Shown here: positions 6,266 to 11,679 of the stretch, in pieces
Position numbering within the stretch: the first letter of the stretch is position 1
How the letters are laid out: the number at the start of each line of letters is the position of its first letter
DNA from: Deltaproteobacteria bacterium
Lineage (GTDB): Bacteria > Desulfobacterota > Syntrophia > Syntrophales > UBA5619
DNA: 15,956 nucleotides
Reading direction: 5' to 3'
Assembly (NCBI GenBank): GCA_026388365.1
Contig: JAPLJW010000314.1
Span: forward strand, 1 to 15,956
Notes under the pieces: model-generated
Database searches by the model: none
The model's input: the letters and a program-made list of their open reading frames with translations, nothing else
What the model was told of the DNA's origin: nothing
Program-made: the position numbers and the translations under genes

Positions 6266-7647
6266 TACTCCAGGACGACAAACGGGCTCAGAGTCACGCC
6301 GCCCCCCGCCGGTGTATAGGGTGAAGAGATTAGAGGTTTACCGTCAAAACGGACGATCAACCGAAAATCCACCACATCGGAAAGCCATTGTGCGCTGTTT
6401 GTGCGCTCCATGCGTCCCTGTTCCCGGACGGCCAAGCCATAGAATGACAGGTCGGCCAAGACAAGATCGCCCTTGGTTCCCAGTGCCGGAAGTTTTTCAG
6501 TGATCCGGAGAGGCATGCCAAAAATAGTCATAGGCAAAGCTCCCGCCGGTCCCGGCGTGCTTTGCAGCACAAGCTGACCGCTGCCGGTGGAAGTTTCGAG
6601 GGAAAGCAGTCCCGCAAAACCGGACGGGCTCGTGAGCCATACCGCTTTGCCGATGCAGCCCGGAAGCAACCGACCCAGCATCCCCGTTACGTCTGTAAAA
6701 GTGATGTTTCCAGGCGTGACGCGGGTCTTCTTCACCGTCGCAGCACTATTCAGGATTCCCGCTGGTTTTGCCACCGAATCGCCGGTTAGTATAGCGGCGT
6801 CCATGTTGAAGGCAAGACTGCTTCTCATAAGAGGAGCAAGGGCTCGGGCCAACGCTTCCGAATCTTGCAAAACCTCTGCTGATGCCCCGATAAACATTCC
6901 TAATTTGTGGGCAAAATAACTGACCAACCTCAACTTCGGGCTCACGCGCGTTGCATCGGTCGCCTCGCCCAACCACGAGCCCGTCACCTGGCCAACCGGC
7001 CCCGCTGTATGATCTGCGCTGTCCCAGCCGGGAACGTGCAAGGTATCGCTTTGCATCGGAAGCATTGTGCAACGGTCAAGTGTTACGGATGCCTCGATCC
7101 CGGCGTCAAATATCACACTCCAAACCTGCTCGGGAATCGCGAAGCCCCCATCGCTCCCTGACGATGAAACCATCGTTCTTTTGAGGCGCTCGTCAGTCCC
7201 GCCTTCATGGACGGCAAGTAAGAAGTCGCCCAGCCGATTGATGCCGCCTTCGGTTGCCCGCGGTTCCCTACCGAATATTGATCGCCAATTTGTGTTATTG
7301 GCGAATAATGAATTTGTTTCCATATTGCCTCCTTTGAAGCTTACCCTGTGCGGCGCATCGCCGCCCGAGGGTTCTTTCACGCCGGCGATTGATCTCCGGT
7401 CAAATTCGGAATCGATGTTGTCGAGATATCGCTTGCCGATATCGTATGCGTTCTTTTCGTCCGGCGTGAGATTGCGATTATCGCTCTCCGCCCGGTCGAG
7501 AAGATTCTCCAGAGACTTCCGGCAGGCGCTGCGTTCGAGGTGAAGCTTGGCCCAGCTCATCGCGCAAACACTGTCGGGATCTTCGGAAATCGAAAGGTGC
7601 AAAAATTTTTCAGCCGCGAGCTGATCTTTTTCGTTGAATGTAGGCAT
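6265..7647 (-). CDS. HK97-fold phage major capsid protein
   Basis: This 460-residue protein matches the phage capsid family (HK97 fold). Residues 1 to about 105 form a charged, helical N-terminal region like the HK97 delta (scaffold) domain. From about 160 (SGSDGGFAIPEQVWSVIFDAG) the typical N-arm and E-loop/P-domain sequence follows, including GDSVAKPAGILN and a C-terminal VRFDGKPLISSPYTP. The ATG at 7647 has an AAAGGA site. A second, stronger site (AAAGGAGG, then ATG 7323) would start a 352-residue form lacking the delta domain. It has its own promoter (7860-7888) and a hairpin-rich leader. No protease or portal gene is nearby. It should form or modify the shell in which the element is packaged. 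Confidence 0.93.
   Translation of the reverse strand: MPTFNEKDQLAAEKFLHLSISEDPDSVCAMSWAKLHLERSACRKSLENLLDRAESDNRNLTPDEKNAYDIGKRYLDNIDSEFDRRSIAGVKEPSGGDAPHRVSFKGGNMETNSLFANNTNWRSIFGREPRATEGGINRLGDFLLAVHEGGTDERLKRTMVSSSGSDGGFAIPEQVWSVIFDAGIEASVTLDRCTMLPMQSDTLHVPGWDSADHTAGPVGQVTGSWLGEATDATRVSPKLRLVSYFAHKLGMFIGASAEVLQDSEALARALAPLMRSSLAFNMDAAILTGDSVAKPAGILNSAATVKKTRVTPGNITFTDVTGMLGRLLPGCIGKAVWLTSPSGFAGLLSLETSTGSGQLVLQSTPGPAGALPMTIFGMPLRITEKLPALGTKGDLVLADLSFYGLAVREQGRMERTNSAQWLSDVVDFRLIVRFDGKPLISSPYTPAGGGVTLSPFVVLE
7321..7335 (-). promoter_or_regulatory. Internal ribosome binding site and start in the capsid gene
   Basis: AAAGGAGG (7335-7328) followed by CAAT and an in-frame ATG (7323-7321) at codon 109 of the capsid gene. 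It is a better Shine-Dalgarno than the one at the first start. It sits where HK97-type capsids are normally cut by their protease, so it could yield a ready-mature capsid protein. Confidence 0.6.
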
Positions 7648-7782
7648 TTTAAAATCCTTTCATGTAAAATTGCATTTAGGGTTTCGCCCCGTGGGGCGGC
7701 TCTATATGTTGGGCTGATCCCGGAAAACTTGGTTTCCAAGTCGCCCGTGCAAGGTCAGAGGCTTGGCTCCAGCATTGCACAC

Positions 7783-7830
7783 AAAAGAAAAGGGGCGTCG
7801 CTCACTGGTTCAGGCAGTGATGAACGTCCC
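7783..7830 (-). terminator. Terminator-like hairpin in the capsid leader (attenuator or sRNA end)
   Basis: On the minus strand, a hairpin formed by GGGACGTTCATCACTG and CAGTGAGCGACGCCCC (imperfect stem, 7830-7815 with 7808-7792) is followed by TTTTCTTTT. It lies about 20 bases after the predicted start point of the capsid promoter and 140 bases before the capsid gene. Two perfect hairpins follow: 7727-7741 (ACTTGG/CCAAGT) and 7685-7698 (CGCCCC/GGGGCG). Confidence 0.6.
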
Positions 7831-7859
7831 TTCCTGTTTCTATAAATCCCCTTTGCCCT

Positions 7860-7888
7860 AAGATATGACCAGTAGCTGATAATGTCAA
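7860..7888 (-). promoter_or_regulatory. Sigma-70-type promoter for the capsid gene
   Basis: A consensus -35 TTGACA (7888-7883), a 17-nt spacer and -10 TATCTT (7865-7860) point toward the capsid gene. Transcription would start near 7853, giving a leader of about 200 nt. It lies just after the stop of the 77-aa gene. Confidence 0.7.
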
Positions 7889-7896
7889 TCATAATT

Positions 7897-8130
7897 TCAC
7901 GCATTCATCCCTGGCCGGTTCGGGCCTGATCCACTCGGGATGACATGGCCGCTACGCAGCATATTGTTGATTGTTTGGGACATCGTTACAAGGGCCTGGT
8001 ACAGATAGAAGATCGAATCCCCGTCATGGTTCGCGTATGTTTCGTTTATCCTGGCAATGACTGGATCGATCACGTCACGGTGCCGGGCCTCTAACTCAAC
8101 TACAATCTCAGCCGCTTCTTTTTCGCTCAT
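7897..8130 (-). CDS. Hypothetical protein (77 aa)
   Basis: Not recognised. The 77 residues look like a small helical protein (EKEAAEIVVELEARHRDVIDPVIARINETY, then SIFYLYQALVTMSQTINNMLRSG) with a flexible Gly/Pro/Asn tail. No membrane span or signal is convincing. Its ATG overlaps the stop of the 134-aa gene (ATGA), so the two are translationally coupled, downstream of the terminase small subunit. A packaging accessory or regulator role is possible from position only. Confidence 0.7.
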   Translation of the reverse strand: MSEKEAAEIVVELEARHRDVIDPVIARINETYANHDGDSIFYLYQALVTMSQTINNMLRSGHVIPSGSGPNRPGMNA

Positions 8131-8531
8131 CTCATCATCTCCTTTTCCCAGGGTTCAAGTAAATTTAGCCGTTTAAGATACGCAAAATCGGCCTCCAGGC
8201 CGTCGTGTCTAACCTTCATGGTGTCATAAAGTTCATCGTCGCGCAGGGTCAGATCAACGTGCAGGCGGGGCTCCGTGAGTTCCTTCCAAAAGAAATCCGG
8301 CCGCCGCCCTTCCCATCCCGGACCCTTCCGGCGGTTCTCTTCGGAGTAGCGTTGAAGGATCTCGGTCCTGTGCGCCTTCCAGAAGTTGTCGATCTCCTCC
8401 GGGGTTCGCTCCTTCATCCATTCCTCGCCGTCGAAAAAATCACCAAAGGCAAAGTATTCATAGGCGGGTTCGCTGAGCCCTCCGGCTCCAATAACACGGC
8501 TCCGGGTTTTTCGCGTCCTGTTCGTCGGCAT
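8127..8531 (-). CDS. Hypothetical phage-type protein after TerS (134 aa)
   Basis: A 134-residue protein with a basic N-terminus (MPTNRTRKTRSRVIG), a YEYFAFGDFFDGEEWM segment, and an aromatic RPDFFWKELTEPRL motif. A short Trp/Phe-rich ...EPR motif is something I recall from unnamed genes beside P27-type terminase small subunits in prophages and islands, but this is memory, not a search. It starts 5 bases after the TerS stop with an AGGAA site and overlaps the 77-aa gene. The three are one operon. Function unknown. Confidence 0.75.
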   Translation of the reverse strand: MPTNRTRKTRSRVIGAGGLSEPAYEYFAFGDFFDGEEWMKERTPEEIDNFWKAHRTEILQRYSEENRRKGPGWEGRRPDFFWKELTEPRLHVDLTLRDDELYDTMKVRHDGLEADFAYLKRLNLLEPWEKEMMR

Positions 8532-8536
8532 TTCCT

Positions 8537-8866
8537 TTACCTCCCTGGAGGACGGCCCGGGCCATCCCGCAATGGTTCGATGTCCATGTTGAGCTGTTTC
8601 AACGCCTGGAGATATGCTGCCCGTGCGTCGCGTTCACAAGCGATCAGAGGATGCGGCTTGACAGCGCCGAATCGGTCTTTTACCAGGAGCCCCACCTTGT
8701 CAATGCTTGCCCTTGCCGCCTGTGCCCGGTCGAATGCTTCAAGGCCGGTCCGGAGAATTTCCGTTCCGCCGGCGTCATTGATTCCATATTCCTCTGTTAA
8801 TTTTCGCCAGATTGCCTTGGCCTCCTTTGAAAGATGCGTTGGTGTTTTATTCGCGTTTTTCATCAT
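8537..8866 (-). CDS. Phage terminase small subunit, P27 family
   Basis: This 109-residue protein shows the P27-type pattern: HLSKEAKAIWRKLTEEYGI near the N-terminus, EILRTGLEAFDRAQAARASI in the middle, VKPHPLIACERDARAAYLQALKQLNM, and a Gly/Pro/Arg-rich tail. The family recognises the packaging site and hands DNA to the large subunit; no large subunit is present here, so a helper phage enzyme would be needed. I chose ATG 8866, preceded by GCGGTG; a GTG at 8872 is possible. A G-rich/AT-rich tract directly upstream could hold its recognition site. In satellites, an own TerS diverts the helper's packaging motor to satellite DNA. Confidence 0.88.
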   Translation of the reverse strand: MMKNANKTPTHLSKEAKAIWRKLTEEYGINDAGGTEILRTGLEAFDRAQAARASIDKVGLLVKDRFGAVKPHPLIACERDARAAYLQALKQLNMDIEPLRDGPGRPPGR

Positions 8867-8879
8867 TTTCACCGCAGTT

Positions 8880-9185
8880 TAATAATTTTTATAAGCAAAA
8901 CCTTCGTTTTTAGAGTGTCAAGGGAAAGGCGCGGTCATTTGGCACCCTCTTTTCATGTTTCGATCCGCCCTCCCGGTTGGTTCTGATCTCAATCATCGGT
9001 CCGTCACTGGTTTTGATTTTGGTTTTCATTTATTATTTATTATTTTTTTATTTATTATTTTTGATAACATATACATATAATATACTACCCTACCCACTCC
9101 CCTACATACTACCCCCCCCCTCTCCCCCTCCCCCCTCCTATACTGCTGCTTGCTTGCTGCTTGTCTGTGCTTGCTGCCTACTCAT
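8880..9185. other. Gene-free low-complexity region before TerS
   Basis: About 300 bases have no credible gene. From 9011 to 9085 the DNA is almost only A and T (TATT/TTTA runs). From 9084 to 9140 the plus strand is nearly all C with runs of 3 to 9 (a G-rich tract on the transcribed-sense minus strand). From 9142 to 9178 it is a TGCT/CTTG-like short repeat. G-quadruplex or triplex formation is plausible in the middle part. Confidence 0.8.
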
Positions 9186-9189
9186 ACCC

Positions 9190-9375
9190 CTATACCCCCA
9201 TGCCCCTTGATTCTCTTTGTCGCTTGATCTGATGGAGTGGAACGCGTCGGCCTTTCTTACACGTCTTTCCCCATTCTTTCCAACGTCGCGGACGTCGCTT
9301 CTTCTGCTCCCATTTTGATAGAGCTGCCTCGATCCTCTGGACCCTATCATCGAACAGGTCGCCGGTATCCATCAT
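9190..9375 (-). CDS. Small basic hypothetical protein (61 aa)
   Basis: Starts at ATG 9375, overlapping the stop of the 29-aa membrane peptide gene (ATGA), with GGGGGTAG upstream. The 61 residues begin with an amphipathic acidic helix (DLFDDRVQRIEAALSKWEQKK) followed by a very basic, Trp-containing half (RRPRRWKEWGKTCKKGRR). No family is recognised; nucleic-acid binding is possible from the charge. It is the last gene before the G-rich tract upstream of TerS. Confidence 0.6.
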   Translation of the reverse strand: MMDTGDLFDDRVQRIEAALSKWEQKKRRPRRWKEWGKTCKKGRRVPLHQIKRQRESRGMGV

Positions 9376-9461
9376 CTCAGCACTACCCCCATCGCAACAC
9401 CCAGTACCCAACCCACGGCGAGCATTACTAACCAGAATGCAACGGTCTTGAGTCTATTCAT
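9372..9461 (-). CDS. 29-residue single-span membrane peptide
   Basis: This mini-gene has an excellent ribosome binding site (AGGAGG, 5 nt before ATG 9461). It encodes MNRLK followed by one hydrophobic helix (TVAFWLVMLAVGWVLGVAM) and GVVLR. It lies 35 bases after the radical SAM gene and its stop overlaps the next start. It is too short for most gene callers. Possible roles are a small membrane regulator or a lysis-type peptide; neither can be shown. Confidence 0.6.
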   Translation of the reverse strand: MNRLKTVAFWLVMLAVGWVLGVAMGVVLR

Positions 9462-9496
9462 GTTATCCTCCTGGGCCGCAGACAGCCAATCGCCAA

Positions 9497-10303
9497 TTAA
9501 ATATCAAGACCCGACACTGTTGGTATCTCTATGCCGACGATCTTCTTGACGCTCTCTTTCCATTTGATCTTTGGGTCATCTTTCAGTTGATCATATAAAC
9601 CCCGGATGTAGCCATTCGACTGTGACCCCTCCAGCTCATGCCACCTTTGCATTGTCGCTGCATCGCCGTGTCCGTTCATCCTCAACCGTCCGGTCATCTG
9701 GTTGCCGATCCCCAGCCACACCGCATCCGTTACGAAAGGTAATAGCTTGGGGATTAGGACATCAACCTTGTCATCGAGCATCGGTTCGCATGAGATGCTT
9801 GTCTGATACCCGGCCTTGTGTGCATATATGAGAGAGGCCAGCCGTTCATCGAATCCCGGGGCGTTCGGCTCCCAAAACTTTAGGGTCTCGTCAAAGGCCG
9901 ATCCGATAGTGAAGCGGAACATTATATTTTTTTGATAATGGCGGAAGCTGTTACAAATGGCTTTAATACATTCGTAATGGGGTTTTGAAACAATCAAGAC
10001 TTCGTTTCCCGGGGATAGCATATTGCTGAGAAATTTCATGTTGCAATCAAGATGTTCGGGCGTAATGTCATGGGTGGTCGGGAACATGATCCGCCCTTTC
10101 TTTTTTGTGAAATGCTTTAAGACTTTTCCGTGATCCACGGTTTCCTGTTTCCAGGTATCCGCCGACTTCCTGTGAAACCTCACGGCCATTGTCTTTGCAT
10201 AGCAGTAGCGGCAATCATGGGCGCATCCACTTATGATGTTCTCGTTATATTGCGCCCATTCCTTCGTGCCGAAAATTTTCTGCGTTGCCGTGATCTCCTT
10301 CAT
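9497..10303 (-). CDS. Radical SAM protein
   Basis: This 268-residue protein carries a classic radical SAM cluster motif at Cys27-Cys31-Cys34 (SGCAHDCRYCYAK, C-x3-C-x2-C), which binds a 4Fe-4S cluster and S-adenosylmethionine. The rest fits a partial TIM barrel (IMFPTTHDITPEH, EVLIVSKPHYECIKAI, MFRFTIGS, TSISCEPMLD). The opening TKEWAQYNENIISGC and general layout resemble the spore photoproduct lyase-like/phage Gp37-like group, recalled without a search. The substrate is unknown; DNA or RNA modification, or repair, is a reasonable guess in a phage element. It overlaps the 51-aa gene (ATGA) in the replication operon and has a GGAGGAGG site. Confidence 0.88.
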   Translation of the reverse strand: MKEITATQKIFGTKEWAQYNENIISGCAHDCRYCYAKTMAVRFHRKSADTWKQETVDHGKVLKHFTKKKGRIMFPTTHDITPEHLDCNMKFLSNMLSPGNEVLIVSKPHYECIKAICNSFRHYQKNIMFRFTIGSAFDETLKFWEPNAPGFDERLASLIYAHKAGYQTSISCEPMLDDKVDVLIPKLLPFVTDAVWLGIGNQMTGRLRMNGHGDAATMQRWHELEGSQSNGYIRGLYDQLKDDPKIKWKESVKKIVGIEIPTVSGLDI

Positions 10304-10455
10304 GTCGTTTCCTCCTCCAATGTCTGCTTCTGCTGCTTCAAGTATCGACCGTATGCCTCTGGATCTTCATCAATAGCCTTTCCGAATGCCGTGTGAATGT
10401 CACTTCCCCTATCGACATGATCCCTAACGAGCGCCTCAAATGGTTTGTTCTGCAT
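10300..10455 (-). CDS. Small hypothetical protein (51 aa)
   Basis: This ORF starts inside the 3' end of the initiator gene (ATG 10455) and its TGA overlaps the ATG of the radical SAM gene. It encodes MQNKPFEALVRDHVDRGSDI..., then HTAFGKAIDEDPEAYGRYLK and a Gln/Glu tail. The overlaps on both sides and the codon-like composition support a real, coupled gene. Not recognised. Its tail codes for the GGAGGAGG ribosome binding site of the next gene. Confidence 0.65.
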   Translation of the reverse strand: MQNKPFEALVRDHVDRGSDIHTAFGKAIDEDPEAYGRYLKQQKQTLEEETT

Positions 10456-11185
10456 CCTGGTTTCCTTTGGCTTCACGTGCCTCCTGTTCTCGCAGGGCTG
10501 TGGCCTGTTCCCTTAAGATCCTTTTCCGCTCTTCGATATCGATTGGAAGTGTGTCGTTGATGATTATCGGTTCAAACCTTAGCTTCTTGCCGTTTAGCGA
10601 AGCCCCCTGGCCTTTCAAGAGGCCGGGGGGCGCTTCGCCGCTTTCTTTCTTTTCTTTATATTTTTCTTTAATTCTTTCTTTAGGAATCGGCAAAGTCATA
10701 TCAGCCGTGGCTTTCCCGCCGTTGTCGTTACCAGATTCGGTAACGGGGATTACCAAATTCGGTAACGATTCGTTACCAGATTCGGCAACTTTTATTGCCG
10801 GATTTGGTAACGCTGCATCGTCATTCTGACTAATTCCTGACGTTACCAGATTTGGTAACGATTTCCATTCTGGTATATTATTGTTAATTCGATACTTTTT
10901 GGATTTACCGTTACCAGATTCGGTAACGATTATTAGACGCCTGATTGAAAGTCTTTTTATGGCCCTGACCACGTGCGACTTATACTGGCCGGTCATTGAT
11001 GAAAATTGAGATAAGGTCATGTCTGCGTCGCGTCTGCCCCATCCATAGGTCACGCGACTTATCGCGTCCAGGATCTGCCGATCTTCTCCGGGAACTCGCG
11101 TTCGGCAAAGTTCATCCAGAATTTCGTTCGGCACCGGCGTAAACTGATATTCAACGGATGTCCTGGTTTCCGGGATCTTGCTCAT
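10436..11185 (-). CDS. Replication initiator with Rep_O-like N-terminal domain
   Basis: The 249-residue protein opens with a winged-helix domain of the phage replication protein O type (residues about 13-100: FTPVPNEILDELCRTRV, QILDAISRVTYGWGRRDADMTLSQFSSMTG, SHVVRAIKRLSIRRLIIV). The family binds origin iterons and recruits helicase. Residues about 86-155 are a low-complexity linker with repeated SLPNLV and TESGN peptides, because the DNA there consists of 20-bp iterons. A Lys/Glu-rich part and a helical C-terminus (ERKRILREQATALREQEAREAK) follow. No helicase or loader gene is in the element, so host or helper machinery must serve. It lies 3 bases after the 45-aa Cys-rich gene. Confidence 0.85.
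   Translation of the reverse strand: MSKIPETRTSVEYQFTPVPNEILDELCRTRVPGEDRQILDAISRVTYGWGRRDADMTLSQFSSMTGQYKSHVVRAIKRLSIRRLIIVTESGNGKSKKYRINNNIPEWKSLPNLVTSGISQNDDAALPNPAIKVAESGNESLPNLVIPVTESGNDNGGKATADMTLPIPKERIKEKYKEKKESGEAPPGLLKGQGASLNGKKLRFEPIIINDTLPIDIEERKRILREQATALREQEAREAKGNQDAEQTI
10597..10638. repeat. Large hairpin next to the origin tract
   Basis: GCGAAGCCCCCTGGCCT and AGGCCGGGGGGCGCTTCGC form a stem of about 16 bp with a small bulge and a 6-nt loop, inside the initiator gene. It lies immediately beside the AT-rich tract and iterons. A single-strand initiation or regulatory role is possible. Confidence 0.7.
10641..10928. other. Putative replication origin: AT-rich tract and six iterons
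   Basis: Six copies of a 20-bp palindromic repeat, consensus CGTTACCAGATTCGGTAACG, lie at 10726-10745, 10748-10767, 10771-10790, 10793-10812, 10841-10860 and 10909-10928. The first four are spaced 22-23 bp, about two helical turns. An almost pure T/C-T/A tract (10641-10683) lies beside them as a candidate unwinding element. The layout, iterons plus an AT-rich block inside an O-type gene, parallels the lambda origin. The DNA is at the same time coding. Confidence 0.8.
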
Positions 11186-11188
11186 CGT

Positions 11189-11326
11189 TCATCCATGATG
11201 GTACTTACGACCATCTGCTTTCTTGCTGCTATGAAAGCAGCATCGTCTTTTGATCTCTGGAGGCCCGCCGCAGAGGAGGCAATGATCTCTGGAGAATTTA
11301 TTTAATAGGGATTCAACGGTGCTCAT
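11189..11326 (-). CDS. 45-residue Cys/His-rich peptide, possible zinc finger
   Basis: This ORF starts at ATG 11326 after GGGCGG and ends 3 bases before the initiator gene. Its sequence begins MSTVESLLNKF and contains CLLCGGPPEIKRRCCFH and a KYHHG end. The CxxC, CC and His residues suggest a small zinc-binding fold. Its position between the AlpA-type gene (9 bases away) and the initiator supports a real, coupled gene. Function unknown; DNA or protein binding is plausible. Confidence 0.55.
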   Translation of the reverse strand: MSTVESLLNKFSRDHCLLCGGPPEIKRRCCFHSSKKADGRKYHHG

Positions 11327-11335
11327 CGCCGCCCA

Positions 11336-11554
11336 CTATTGAGCCGCTTGCCGGTCGGCCACCGCTTCGGGGTCAATCCGACGTTTCGCAATGTAGTTTT
11401 CGATGTCCTGCAGGTCGTAGCGGATCGCGCCCCGTTTTTCGCCGCCCAAGCGAATATAAGGGATTCCTTTCCGCTCGTGTCGCTGGTTTCTAAGTGTCTG
11501 CAAGGCTAAGCCGGTAATTTCCGAAAGACCTTTTTCATTGATAAGCTTTTGCAT
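11336..11554 (-). CDS. AlpA/excisionase-type HTH protein
   Basis: This 72-residue protein has a MerR-like winged helix of the AlpA/HTH_17 group: LINEKGLSEITGLALQTLRNQRHERKGIPYIRLGG, then AIRYDLQDIENYIAKRRI. Such proteins act as excisionases or as activators of integrase and replication genes in satellites such as P4 and PICIs. A GGGGGA site precedes the ATG. It is the first gene of the replication operon, after a terminator and an inverted repeat that may be its operator. Whether it works in excision, in activation or in both cannot be told. Confidence 0.85.
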   Translation of the reverse strand: MQKLINEKGLSEITGLALQTLRNQRHERKGIPYIRLGGEKRGAIRYDLQDIENYIAKRRIDPEAVADRQAAQ

Positions 11555-11596
11555 GTGTCCCCCTTTTGTCCTTTATTTACCTTTAGAAGTGGCCGA

Positions 11597-11615
11597 AATA
11601 AGTGGGGGGCTTATT
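11597..11615. promoter_or_regulatory. Inverted repeat upstream of the AlpA-type gene (possible operator)
   Basis: AATAAG (11597-11602) and CTTATT (11610-11615) flank a G-run, forming a dyad between the preceding terminator and the AlpA-type gene. A regulator site is plausible. No clear -35/-10 pair was found for this operon. Confidence 0.35.
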
Positions 11616-11624
11616 CCGTAGAAA

Positions 11625-11652
11625 CAAAAAAGCCCCGGACATCGCCAGGGCT
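11625..11652 (-). terminator. Terminator after the integrase operon
   Basis: On the minus strand AGCCCTGG (11652-11645) pairs with CCGGGGCT (11638-11631), loop CGATGT, followed by TTTTTT. It lies about 28 bases after the stop of the 268-aa Cys4 protein and separates the integrase unit from the replication operon. Confidence 0.85.
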
Positions 11653-11679
11653 TACATTTGCGGGTATTTTGAAGCTTAT

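Noticed and set aside
6063..6281. 72-aa ORF starting with TTG inside the capsid end
   Set aside because: The TTG has no ribosome binding site; the in-frame ATG at 6197 is more credible and is listed instead with low confidence.
8977..9210. Plus-strand ORF of 77 aa, hydrophobic then proline-rich
   Set aside because: It is a by-product of the AT-rich and C-rich tracts, against the direction of the operon and without a ribosome binding site.
9138..9350. Minus-strand ORF of 70 aa
   Set aside because: It is an overlapping frame of the 61-aa gene, which has the better start context and coupling.
10726..10928. Repeats as a CRISPR array
   Set aside because: The repeats are 20 bp, lie 2-3 bp apart (then 28 and 48), have no spacers of constant length, vary in sequence and are inside a coding frame.
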